Below, one piece after another: positions 16,634 to 24,628 of a DNA stretch of 29,852 nucleotides (the first letter of the stretch is position 1; each line of letters starts with the position of its first letter). Both the position numbers and the translations under genes were made by a program. This stretch comes from an uncultured Bacteroides sp. Lineage in GTDB: Bacteria > Bacteroidota > Bacteroidia > Bacteroidales > Bacteroidaceae. The stretch lies in the NCBI GenBank assembly GCA_900546355.1, contig URCM01000027.1:1-29852 (forward strand). The letters run 5' to 3'. Below the pieces are notes generated by a model. The model was given only the letters and a program-made list of their open reading frames with translations, did not search any database and was not told where the DNA came from.

Positions 16634-16669
16634 AGATGCTGCGCATCTGAGCAAAATATTGTATTTTTG
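16634..16669 (+). promoter_or_regulatory. Promoter and possible operator of the coiled-coil gene
   Basis: TATTTTTG at 16662-16669 matches the TAnnTTTG -7 box, with a predicted start near 16676 and a leader of about 13 nt. A perfect inverted repeat, AGATGC-TGC-GCATCT (16634-16648), occupies the -33 region where a TTTG would be expected, so a regulator bound there could block or replace -33 contacts. Confidence 0.5.
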
Positions 16670-16688
16670 CGCCCAAACAAAATGCTTT

Positions 16689-17558
16689 ATGGAAAAAAAC
16701 AAGAAATTAGTCGGAGCAGTCATCATATTGATTATCATTGTAGCAGGAGTATCTTTCCTTGCCGTAAACGAATATCGGAAGAACAAGGAAATGACCGAAG
16801 TGTTTGCCGTAGAAAAACAGGAAATGGAAAACGAATACAGCACGTTTGCCGCACAATACGATGAACTCCAGATACAAATCAACAACGATTCACTCCGGGA
16901 AAAGTTGGAAAGTGAAAAGCTGAAGACCCAACGCCTGCTGGAAGAATTGCGCCAAGTGAAAACCACCAACGCAGCCGAAATCTTACGGTTGAAGAAAGAA
17001 TTGAAGACCGTACGTGCCGTGTTGCGCACCTATGTCATCCAAATAGACTCGCTCAACCGTTTAAACGCGGCTTTAATGGAAGAAAACAAAGAGGTAAAAA
17101 GCAAATATTCTGCGGCTACGGCGCAAATCAGCACGCTGGCGGAAGAAAAGAAAAGCTTGAATGAAAAAGTTACGCTCGCCTCACAATTGGATGCTACCAA
17201 TATTTCAGTCTTGCCAATGAACAAGCGCGGAAGGAAAGCACGGAAAGTGAAAGATGTGAAAAAGATAGCAATCTCGTTCACCATCGTGAAGAACATTACC
17301 GCCGAAACGGGAAATAAGACGCTTTATGTGCGTATCGCCAAACCCGACAATGAAATCTTATCGAAAGGCAATACCACTTTCGCTTACGAAGACAAGGAGA
17401 TTACTTACTCCATCAAGAAATACATCGAATATACAGGAGAAGAACAAAGCGTTACGGTCTACTGGAATGTAGAAGAATTCCTGCCTTCGGGAACCTATAA
17501 CGTATATATCTTTGCCGACGGTAACATGATTGGCCAAAATTCATTCACCCTAAAATAA
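16689..17558 (+). CDS. Membrane-anchored coiled-coil protein, unknown function
   Basis: I do not recognise a named family. The 289-residue protein has a short charged N terminus (MEKNKK), one hydrophobic helix (about residues 7-25), a long coiled coil rich in E, K and L (about 30-170), a basic linker (NKRGRKARKVKDVKK, near 185-199), and a C-terminal beta-rich domain (about 200-289, with ISFTIVKNITAETGNKTLYV and a final SGTYNVYIFADGNMIGQNSF). This suggests a type II anchored periplasmic protein. The ATG at 16689 is used; the frame continues upstream only via a TTG just before the -7 box. The S41 protease gene starts 9 bp after its stop, so they are one operon and may act together. Confidence 0.85.
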   Translation: MEKNKKLVGAVIILIIIVAGVSFLAVNEYRKNKEMTEVFAVEKQEMENEYSTFAAQYDELQIQINNDSLREKLESEKLKTQRLLEELRQVKTTNAAEILRLKKELKTVRAVLRTYVIQIDSLNRLNAALMEENKEVKSKYSAATAQISTLAEEKKSLNEKVTLASQLDATNISVLPMNKRGRKARKVKDVKKIAISFTIVKNITAETGNKTLYVRIAKPDNEILSKGNTTFAYEDKEITYSIKKYIEYTGEEQSVTVYWNVEEFLPSGTYNVYIFADGNMIGQNSFTLK

Positions 17559-17567
17559 ACCGTCGCC

Positions 17568-18938
17568 ATGAAGAAATACGTTTACTGCATAGGCTTTGTA
17601 TGGTTGGGTATCTTCTCCCTTCTTTGCTGTTCGTGCGGGCAAGACCGTTCGGGAGAGTATTATGCACTTATCGGGGCTAAGACATGGATGTACGATGTGA
17701 TGCAGCAACACTATCTGTATTACGAGGATTTGCCTGCCGAAGAAGAACTGAACTTTTTCGACAAGCCTGAAACCTTCCTGCAATCTGTCGTGTCCGACAA
17801 AGACCAGAAAAGCGGAAGTGTATTCTCGCACATCGATTCGGTAAACGTATCACGCGTCATGAGCGCATACCCCACTTTCGGTATAGAAGGTGCATTGATA
17901 CGTAACGCTAACGGCGACTATGTCGTACATATATTATATGTATATCCCGATTCTCCCGCTGCCGAAGTGGGGCTGAAACGTAATGATTGGGTGGTGAGCG
18001 TAGACGACCGTGCATTGAATTCCACCAACTTTGTAGAATATTTCCAGCGTCCTGCAGGTTCATACCGCTACCGTGTAGCTACCGTTACCGACGGACAACC
18101 CGATACCACCTATATCGATATGCCAGCTCCACGCATTATCGAACAGCCCAGCGTATTTACCTGCAAAATGATAACGGCTGGAGGCAGACGGGCTTTTTAT
18201 GTCCTTTACAACGGTTTTGAAATCGAAGACGAAGAAACGCTGAAAGCCGCGTTCAACGAAGCTGTTGCCCAATCGCCTTCCGACATCATTCTTGATTTAC
18301 GTTATAATCCAGGTGGCTATGTATCGACCGCCCAACTGCTTGGCACCATTCTTGCGCCTCAAAACGCTATGGGGCAACCGTGGCTGAACATGATATTCAA
18401 CGACAAGACCGAACCGCAAATCCAGACGTACACATTCGACAACAGTCTGTTGCAAGGCGTAAGCAATGTAACATACGATCATTTGTACGTTATTACGACC
18501 AACAATACAGCTTCGGCGGCAGAGATTATCATCAATACATTGCGTCCCTATTTGGGCGATAAGCTGATACAGGTGGGAACTGCTACTTTCGGCAAAAACG
18601 TAGCACAGAGCTTGTTTACCGATGAAGCTTATCCTCAATTGGAATTCTGGCTTACGACATCCTATGTCAGCAACTCGGAAGGTTTCTATGACTATTACAC
18701 CGACGGACTTCAACCCGATTACACTGCGACGGAAGACCTGAGTGCCGATTTAGGTGAATTTGCCACAGAAGCAGACAGCCTGATGGCACCTGTACTTTAT
18801 CACTTGGAGCATGGGACATTCCCCAATACAGGAGCAGGAGAAGAAACGCGCCTGATAAGACAAAATCAAGCTAAAATCGTTTACGACCCTATTGCCCAAA
18901 AGCCCAAACGCTCCCAAATAAGTCCTATCAACCACTAA
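17568..18938 (+). CDS. S41 family peptidase with PDZ domain, lipoprotein
   Basis: A 456-residue C-terminal-processing-type serine protease. The signal sequence ends in a cysteine-rich lipobox-like LLCCSCG (probable lipidated cysteine C23), so the protein should be tethered to a periplasm-facing or surface membrane. A helical N-terminal region is followed by a PDZ-like domain (about 100-175, with SPAAEVGLKRNDWVVSVDDR) and the S41 core: DIILDLRYNPGG (239-250), NNTASAAE with probable nucleophile S316, and GTATFGKNVAQ with probable general base K343. A C-terminal tail of about 60 residues has no recognisable domain. It is downstream of the coiled-coil protein. Confidence 0.93.
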   Translation: MKKYVYCIGFVWLGIFSLLCCSCGQDRSGEYYALIGAKTWMYDVMQQHYLYYEDLPAEEELNFFDKPETFLQSVVSDKDQKSGSVFSHIDSVNVSRVMSAYPTFGIEGALIRNANGDYVVHILYVYPDSPAAEVGLKRNDWVVSVDDRALNSTNFVEYFQRPAGSYRYRVATVTDGQPDTTYIDMPAPRIIEQPSVFTCKMITAGGRRAFYVLYNGFEIEDEETLKAAFNEAVAQSPSDIILDLRYNPGGYVSTAQLLGTILAPQNAMGQPWLNMIFNDKTEPQIQTYTFDNSLLQGVSNVTYDHLYVITTNNTASAAEIIINTLRPYLGDKLIQVGTATFGKNVAQSLFTDEAYPQLEFWLTTSYVSNSEGFYDYYTDGLQPDYTATEDLSADLGEFATEADSLMAPVLYHLEHGTFPNTGAGEETRLIRQNQAKIVYDPIAQKPKRSQISPINH

Positions 18939-18974
18939 AAAGGAAATACTCTAAGACTTTTTTAAAACAATTCC

Positions 18975-19006
18975 TTTGCCAGTTTGTTTTATTGTCTGTA
19001 CATTTG
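18975..19006 (+). promoter_or_regulatory. Near-consensus promoter of the export operon
   Basis: TTTG at 18975-18978, a 20-bp spacer, then TACATTTG at 18999-19006: both boxes match the Bacteroidetes -33 TTTG / -7 TAnnTTTG consensus. Transcription should start near 19013, giving a leader of about 36 nt before the TolC-like ATG. Confidence 0.72.
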
Positions 19007-19048
19007 CTATGCTTGACAAAGCAAACAAACACATAAACCGAGTTGGCA

Positions 19049-20521
19049 ATGAAAAAGATTCTGAGCTTCATCCTTGCAGGAACATTTGCGATGGGGGCAT
19101 ACGCCCAACGCATACTTACTTTAGACAGTTGTCGAAATCTTGCCCTGTCGAACAACAAAGAACTTCGTATGGCACAAGAAAAGATTAAAGCTGCCCATTA
19201 TCAGCAGAAGGCGGCTTTTACAAACTTTTTGCCCAAAATCGATGTCACAGGCACATATATGCGTACACAAAAAGAAATATCCCTGCTTAGTGATGACCAA
19301 AAGAATGCCATCGGGAATATGGGTACATCGGTAGGTATGGAACTTCAGCAATTCGGGCAGCAAATGCAACAGATAGCCGCCGCCCATCCCGAATTGTTGC
19401 CGCTGCTTACTCCCTTGTCGGGAGTCATGGGGCAAATACCCGGTGCTTTAAATGGGGTAGGGCAAAGCTTGGTGGATGCTTTCCGTACCGACACGCGTAA
19501 TCTTTATGCGGGAGCTGCCACGTTGACCCAGCCTCTTTTCATGGGAGGGAAAATCATTGCCTATAATAAAATCACTAAATATGCCGAACAATTGGCGGCT
19601 TCACAACACGCCACAGGTATGCAGGACGTTATCCTCAGCACCGACCAAGCTTATTGGCAAGTTATCTCTTTGGTAAACAAGAAACAACTTGCCGAGAGTT
19701 TCCTGAAATTGGTACAGAAATTGGATTCGGACGTAAACAAAATGGTGGAACAAGGAGTTGCCACTACTGCCGATGCACTCAGCGTACGCGTAAAAGTCAA
19801 CGAGGCGGAAATGACCTTGACCCAGGTGGAAGACGGGTTGAATCTTTCCAAAATGGTGCTTTGCCAATTATGCGGTATCCCGCTCAATACCGAAATCCGA
19901 TTGGCAGACGAAGACATGAAAGATTTAACTTTGCCCAATACCTATACCGAAAGCAATGTAAGCACAGCACTTGCTAACCGGGAAGAACTGAAAAGTTTAG
20001 AGTTGGCTACAAAAATTTACCAGCAAAAAGTCAACGTAGCACGTGCCGAGTACCTGCCTTCCATCGGATTGACAGCCAATTACCTGTTTACCAACCCTTC
20101 TCTTGTCAATGGGTTCGAGAACCGCTTCCGGGGAATGTGGGGGGTAGGTGTAGTAGTCAGCATTCCTGTATTCCATTGGGGCGAAGGCATTTACAAAGTA
20201 CGTGCAGCCAAAGCCGAAGCCAATATCGCCCGCTACCGGCTGGATGACGCTCGCGAGAAAATAGAACTGCAGGTCACTCAAAGCTCCTATAAAGTGAACG
20301 AAGCTACTAAGAAACTGGCAATGGCGGAAAAAAACATGGAGAAAGCCGAAGAGAATCTCCGCTATGCCAACTTAGGTTTCAAGGAAGGAGTCATCCCTAC
20401 CAGCAATGTATTGGAAGCGCAGACAGCCTGGCTCTCGGCACAATCGGGCAAGATTGACGCACAAATCGACCTGAAAATGAGTGAAATCTATCTGAACAAA
20501 TCAATGGGAACATTAAAATAA
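19049..20521 (+). CDS. TolC-family outer-membrane efflux protein
   Basis: A 490-residue exported protein that should trimerise into an outer-membrane and periplasmic exit duct. The signal peptide (residues 1-19, MKKILSFILAGTFAMGAYA) is followed by the TolC-type start ILTLDSCRNLALSNNKELRMAQEKIKAA, and two long helical repeats contain LTQPLFMGGKI and GVVVSIPVFHWGEGIYKVRAAKAEA at equivalent positions, as in OEP family proteins. The extra segment QQFGQQMQQIAAAHPELLPLLTPLSG (about residues 93-118) is an insert in the first barrel loop. The ATG at 19049 is preferred to an upstream TTG at 19043. It is the first gene of an operon with HlyD and two ABC-2 permeases. Confidence 0.94.
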   Translation: MKKILSFILAGTFAMGAYAQRILTLDSCRNLALSNNKELRMAQEKIKAAHYQQKAAFTNFLPKIDVTGTYMRTQKEISLLSDDQKNAIGNMGTSVGMELQQFGQQMQQIAAAHPELLPLLTPLSGVMGQIPGALNGVGQSLVDAFRTDTRNLYAGAATLTQPLFMGGKIIAYNKITKYAEQLAASQHATGMQDVILSTDQAYWQVISLVNKKQLAESFLKLVQKLDSDVNKMVEQGVATTADALSVRVKVNEAEMTLTQVEDGLNLSKMVLCQLCGIPLNTEIRLADEDMKDLTLPNTYTESNVSTALANREELKSLELATKIYQQKVNVARAEYLPSIGLTANYLFTNPSLVNGFENRFRGMWGVGVVVSIPVFHWGEGIYKVRAAKAEANIARYRLDDAREKIELQVTQSSYKVNEATKKLAMAEKNMEKAEENLRYANLGFKEGVIPTSNVLEAQTAWLSAQSGKIDAQIDLKMSEIYLNKSMGTLK

Positions 20522-20529
20522 GGAAAGAT

Positions 20530-21522
20530 ATGGCAGAAAAAACACAACGCAGCAACATCATGCTGGCATTTATCACCCTCGTAGGAGTGGTACTGATTGT
20601 AAGTATCATCGGCTTCATTGCCTTCCGTAAAGGAAGTGAAATTATTCAAGGACAAGCGGAAGCCACTGAATATCGTGTATCAAGCAAGGTGCCCGGACGC
20701 ATCTTGAAATTCTTCGTCAGCGAAGGAGACCAAGTAAAAGCAGGCGATACACTTGCTATCCTTGAAGCCCCCGACGTGATGGCAAAACTTTCGCAAGCGG
20801 AAGCCCTGGAGCAAGCCGCGCAAGCATTAAGTGAAAAAGCAGAAAGAGGTACACGCGCCGAACAACTTCAGGCTGCATACGAAATGTGGCAAAAAACCAA
20901 AGCCGGGTTGGAAATTGCTGAAAAATCATACCAACGTGTCAACCGCCTATATGAAGAAGGAGTGATGTCTGCCCAGAAACGCGATGAAGCCAAGGCGCAA
21001 TACGATGCCATGGCAGCCACCGAACGTGCTGCCAAAGCCCAATATACAATGGCTAAGAATGGCGCACAACGGGAAGACAGACTAATGGCTGCCGCTAAAG
21101 TACGTCAAGCCGAAGGTGCCGTGGCAGAGGTTAATTCTTATATCAACGAAACGTTTCTCACAGCATCTGCCGATGGTGAAGTGACCGAAATATTCCCTAA
21201 GGTAGGCGAGCTGGTAGGAACAGGGGCACCCATTATGAACGTAGCCCAATTAAATGATATGTGGATTACTTTCAATGTGCGTGAAGACTATCTGAAAGAT
21301 TTCCACGTAGGAGGTGAAATATCAGCTTTTATCCCCGCTTTAGAGAAAGACGCTACATTCAAAGTGACCTACATGAAAGATTTAGGAACGTATGCGGCTT
21401 GGAAAGCTACTAAAACTACGGGTGGCTTCGATTTGAAGACTTTCGAAGTGAAAGCTAAACCTGTGCAGCCTGTAGAGAATCTCCGACCGGGTATGTCAGC
21501 GATTGTAAAAGGAATAGAGTGA
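20530..21522 (+). CDS. HlyD-family periplasmic adaptor (membrane fusion protein)
   Basis: A 330-residue adaptor linking the inner-membrane transporter to the TolC duct. One N-terminal helix (about residues 14-31) anchors it. The split biotinyl-lipoyl domain appears as VSSKVPGRILKFFVSEGDQVKAGDTLAILEAPDV (about 49-82) and TASADGEVTEIFPKVGELVGTGAPIMNVAQL (about 215-245), separated by a helical hairpin. A beta-barrel domain and LRPGMSAIVKGIE end the protein, as in the EmrA/YbhG type. AGGAAAG lies just before the ATG, one of the clearer Shine-Dalgarno-like sites here. It starts 8 bp after the TolC stop. Confidence 0.94.
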   Translation: MAEKTQRSNIMLAFITLVGVVLIVSIIGFIAFRKGSEIIQGQAEATEYRVSSKVPGRILKFFVSEGDQVKAGDTLAILEAPDVMAKLSQAEALEQAAQALSEKAERGTRAEQLQAAYEMWQKTKAGLEIAEKSYQRVNRLYEEGVMSAQKRDEAKAQYDAMAATERAAKAQYTMAKNGAQREDRLMAAAKVRQAEGAVAEVNSYINETFLTASADGEVTEIFPKVGELVGTGAPIMNVAQLNDMWITFNVREDYLKDFHVGGEISAFIPALEKDATFKVTYMKDLGTYAAWKATKTTGGFDLKTFEVKAKPVQPVENLRPGMSAIVKGIE

Positions 21523-21529
21523 CTTACAA

Positions 21530-21589
21530 TCACCACAGATTAAAGCAATTATATCCTTTTCTTATTTAAATCCGTTTAATCTGTGGTGA
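21530..21589. repeat. Palindromic repeat element 3 inside the export operon
   Basis: TCACCACAGATTAAA (21530-21544) and TTTAATCTGTGGTGA (21575-21589) form a perfect 15-bp stem with a 30-nt AT-rich loop in the 85-bp gap between the HlyD and first permease genes. It shares its TCACCACAG ends with the element at 1911. There is no following T-tract, so in RNA it might stabilise the upstream message or reduce read-through rather than fully terminate. Confidence 0.82.
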
Positions 21590-21607
21590 ATAAAGATAAA
21601 AAGAATT

Positions 21608-22783
21608 ATGCCGACAACGATTCATAAACGCCTGTATCGGATAGCCGTGCGCGAGTTGCGTCATATCATAGCCCGTCCGATTTACCTTTTCTGTATGGTG
21701 ATAGCACCGATTTTCTGCTACGTGTTCTTCACCACACTGATGGCAAACGGTCTGCCTACCAATATGCCCGCAGGTGTTGTGGATTTGGACAATACTTCTA
21801 CTACCCGAAATATTATCCGCAATCTCGATGCTTTTCAGCAAATACAGATTGTCGCTCATTATGCCAGTTTCCACGAAGCACGCAAAGCGGTGCAGCGAGG
21901 AGAAATCTACTCCTTTTATTATATACCTGAAGGAACAACCGAAGAAGCTATTGCCGGACGCCAGCCACGGGTTTCATTTTATACCAATTATGCTTACTTC
22001 ATTGCAGGTTCACTGTTGTATAGGGACCAACGCACCATGTCGGAACTTGCCAATGGAGCCATCGGACAAAGCACACTGCTTGCTAAAGGAGCCACCGAAG
22101 ACCAAGCCATGGCATTTTTACAACCCATTGCTATCGATACACACGCATTGAACAATCCATGGCTGAACTATTCAGTATACCTCTGCAATACTTTGTTGCC
22201 CGGCATCTTGATGTTGCTTATTTTTTTGACAACCGCCTATACACTGGGTACTGAATTGAAAGAGAATACCGCTCAAACCTTGATGCGCTTGTCCGACAAT
22301 TCGATTGTCACGGCATTGGTGGGGAAACTCCTGCCGCATACAGTCATTTTCTTTATCGTCACCGTATTCTATAATGCCTATCTTTACGGCTTCTTGCATT
22401 ATCCTTGCAACAGTGGCATCTGGCCCATGCTACTTGCTGGATTGTTGCTCGTATTAGCTTCGCAAGCGGTAGGTATCTTCTTCTTTGGAATGTTTGGTAC
22501 GCTTCGCCTTGCCCTGAGTGCAGCATCATTGTGGGGAGTCATTTCCTTTTCCATCTCGGGCTTCACCTATCCGGTCATGGCAATGCATCCTACTCTTCAA
22601 GCACTGACTGTATTGTTCCCTTTACGTCATTATTTCCTGATTTACGTCAATTTGGCTTTAAACGGTTATCCGCTTATCTATGCGTGGCAGTCCGTTGTTG
22701 CACTTTTGTTGTTCATGCTACTACCTTTCTTCGTCCTGAAAAAGCTGCGCAACGAAATGCTACATTACGTTTACATCCCTTAA
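21608..22783 (+). CDS. ABC-2 type transporter permease (first)
   Basis: A 391-residue inner-membrane permease of the ABC2_membrane_3 / YhhJ-YbhR type. One helix near residues 25-45 is followed by a periplasmic domain of about 130 residues (including VDLDNTSTTRNIIRNLDAF and YYIPEGTTEEAIAGRQPRVSFYTN), then about five helices from residue 185 onward, with TAYTLGTELKENTAQTLMRLSDNSIVTALVGKLL between the first two. The GFTYPVMAMHPTLQALTVLFPLRHY block is typical of the family. It follows the HlyD gene after a hairpin repeat and precedes a second permease by 12 bp; the two probably form a heterodimer. Confidence 0.92.
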   Translation: MPTTIHKRLYRIAVRELRHIIARPIYLFCMVIAPIFCYVFFTTLMANGLPTNMPAGVVDLDNTSTTRNIIRNLDAFQQIQIVAHYASFHEARKAVQRGEIYSFYYIPEGTTEEAIAGRQPRVSFYTNYAYFIAGSLLYRDQRTMSELANGAIGQSTLLAKGATEDQAMAFLQPIAIDTHALNNPWLNYSVYLCNTLLPGILMLLIFLTTAYTLGTELKENTAQTLMRLSDNSIVTALVGKLLPHTVIFFIVTVFYNAYLYGFLHYPCNSGIWPMLLAGLLLVLASQAVGIFFFGMFGTLRLALSAASLWGVISFSISGFTYPVMAMHPTLQALTVLFPLRHYFLIYVNLALNGYPLIYAWQSVVALLLFMLLPFFVLKKLRNEMLHYVYIP

Positions 22784-22795
22784 TCCGAAAGACTT

Positions 22796-24058
22796 ATGAG
22801 CAAATATTCACTCCGACATACTATCAGACAAGGCCTCAACGGACTATTCCATATCTGCAAGGAAGAGTTGAAGATGGCTGTACGCGACCAAGGCGTATTG
22901 ATTTTCTTCCTCCTCGTTCCTCTTGCTTATCCGTTGGTTTATGCATTTATCTATACCAATGAAGTTGTACGTGAAGTGCCCGCTGCTGTTGTCGATGACA
23001 ACAAATCGGCGCAAAGCCGCGAGTACTTACGCTGGGTAGACGGCAGTCCTGATATCTACATCGTTTCGTATTGTGCCGACATGGAAGAAGCCAAACTTTT
23101 GTTGAAACAACAAAAAATATATGGTATAATCCGTATTCCCGAAACTTTCAGCAGCGATTTGACCAGCGGTACGCAAACTCGCGTCAGCATCTATGCTGAT
23201 ATGAGCGGTATGCTTTACTACAAAGCACTGTTACTGGCTAACACCGAAGCCTCATTAAAGATGAACAAGGAGATACAGATACAACGGGCGGGAAATACCA
23301 CCGGCCGGCAAGATGAAATTACGGTACAACCGCTTGATTACGAAGATGTGTCGTTATATAATCCACAAGACGGTTTTGCCAGCTTCCTGATTCCTGCCGT
23401 ACTGGTATTGATTATCCAACAAACGCTTTTATTAGGTATCGGGCTTTCAGCCGGAACAGCCCGTGAGAATAATCGTTTCCGCGACCTTGTACCCATTGGC
23501 CTACATTACCAAGGGACACTGCGCATTGTATTGGGCAAATCGTCTGCCTATTTATTAATCTATATGGCAGTAGCTGCTTATATCCTCTGTCTCGTACCCA
23601 AAATGTTCCGGTTGGTACAACTTGCCCAGCCCGATACACTACTGGCATTTGTCATTCCGTTTTTGCTGGCGTGCATTTTCTTTGCAATGGCTTGCTCTTG
23701 CCTCATCCGCCGTCGGGAAGACTGTATGATGATATTCGTATTCACTTCCCTGCCATTGTTGTTCATTTCGGGAATTTCATGGCCCGGCAGTGCCATTCCT
23801 CCGTTTTGGAAAATCTTTTCATGGCTGTTTCCATCGACTTTTGGCATCAATGGTTATATCCGCATCCAAACAATGGGAGCTTCACTCAGTGATGTTTTGA
23901 CCGAATATCGTGCGTTATGGTTACAGGCTGGAATTTATTTCCTATTGACATGTTTCCTCTATCGCCGTCAGATTCTGTTGAGCCGCAAACATGCGTTGGC
24001 ACGGTTGCAGGCATATCGGAAAAAACGCCAGGTGCCTGATTCTTTGATAAAAGCATGA
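22796..24058 (+). CDS. ABC-2 type transporter permease (second)
   Basis: A 420-residue permease related to the preceding one and of the same layout: an N-terminal cytoplasmic segment, a helix near residues 37-58 (GVLIFFLLVPLAYPLVYAFIY), a periplasmic region of about 140 residues (with VVDDNKSAQSREYLRWVDGSPDI and YGIIRIPETFSSDL), then about five helices from residue 195, including GISWPGSAIPPFWKIFSWLFPSTFGINGYIRIQTMG. A basic C-terminal tail (RKHALARLQAYRKKRQ) is cytoplasmic. No ATP-binding subunit lies next to the pair or elsewhere in the window, so an ATPase must be supplied from elsewhere or the complex works differently. It ends convergently with ogt. Confidence 0.92.
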   Translation: MSKYSLRHTIRQGLNGLFHICKEELKMAVRDQGVLIFFLLVPLAYPLVYAFIYTNEVVREVPAAVVDDNKSAQSREYLRWVDGSPDIYIVSYCADMEEAKLLLKQQKIYGIIRIPETFSSDLTSGTQTRVSIYADMSGMLYYKALLLANTEASLKMNKEIQIQRAGNTTGRQDEITVQPLDYEDVSLYNPQDGFASFLIPAVLVLIIQQTLLLGIGLSAGTARENNRFRDLVPIGLHYQGTLRIVLGKSSAYLLIYMAVAAYILCLVPKMFRLVQLAQPDTLLAFVIPFLLACIFFAMACSCLIRRREDCMMIFVFTSLPLLFISGISWPGSAIPPFWKIFSWLFPSTFGINGYIRIQTMGASLSDVLTEYRALWLQAGIYFLLTCFLYRRQILLSRKHALARLQAYRKKRQVPDSLIKA

Positions 24059-24065
24059 AGGTGCG

Positions 24066-24102
24066 GGCAAGACAAACCAAAACATACAGTCGATGTTTTG
24101 CC
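24066..24102. terminator. Weak hairpin between convergent genes
   Basis: GGCAAGACA (24066-24074) can pair with TGTTTTGCC (24094-24102) with one G-T pair, in the 61-bp gap between the second permease and ogt. It lacks a proper T-tract, so the terminator role is tentative. Confidence 0.3.
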
Positions 24103-24119
24103 AATTTCCACAATAACAT

Positions 24120-24626
24120 TCACTGCCGTTCCAATGCCAGTAGAAACTTTTTCACTTCTATGCCTCCTCCGAATCCAGTCAGCGAACCATTACTTCCTAT
24201 GACGCGATGGCAAGGGACAAAAAGAGAAATGGCATTTGCTCCATTGGCATTTGCTACAGCACGGACTGCTTTGGGTATGCCGAGCGACTGTGCCATATCG
24301 CCATAAGAAAGAGTCTCGCCATAAGGGATTTCCAATAAACGATTCCAAACTCGCTTCTGAAACTCCGTACCCACAAGCAACAACGGCATATTAAACGACT
24401 GACGCTCCCGACGGAAATATTCGTTTAATTGACGGATTGCTTCGCACGTAATATCAGACTGCGCATTTTCATATTCCGCTTTCAATAAAGTCTGCAACCT
24501 GCGGTCTATTCTACCCGAATGCTTTTCTACTACCCAATTGCAAAGACACAATTTGTCTCCGAAAGAACCGAGCAATAAATCTCCACAAGGAGAATGATAA
24601 CACTGTACTTGAATTTTAGCTTTCAT
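24120..24626 (-). CDS. ogt: Methylated-DNA-protein cysteine methyltransferase
   Basis: A 168-residue suicide DNA-repair protein that takes methyl groups from O6-methylguanine. The C-terminal DNA-binding and active-site domain is complete: GTEFQKRVWNRLLEIPYGETLSYGDMA (from residue 86), AVRAVANANGAN with the base-flipping arginine at R122, and FVPCHRVIGSNGSLTGFGGG with acceptor cysteine C139. The N-terminal domain is short, as in Ogt-type enzymes, and there is no Ada regulatory domain. Its start is 2 bp from the MFS gene stop, so it is probably the last gene of a helicase-MFS-ogt transcription unit. Confidence 0.96.
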   Translation of the reverse strand: MKAKIQVQCYHSPCGDLLLGSFGDKLCLCNWVVEKHSGRIDRRLQTLLKAEYENAQSDITCEAIRQLNEYFRRERQSFNMPLLLVGTEFQKRVWNRLLEIPYGETLSYGDMAQSLGIPKAVRAVANANGANAISLFVPCHRVIGSNGSLTGFGGGIEVKKFLLALERQ

Positions 24627-24628
24627 GT

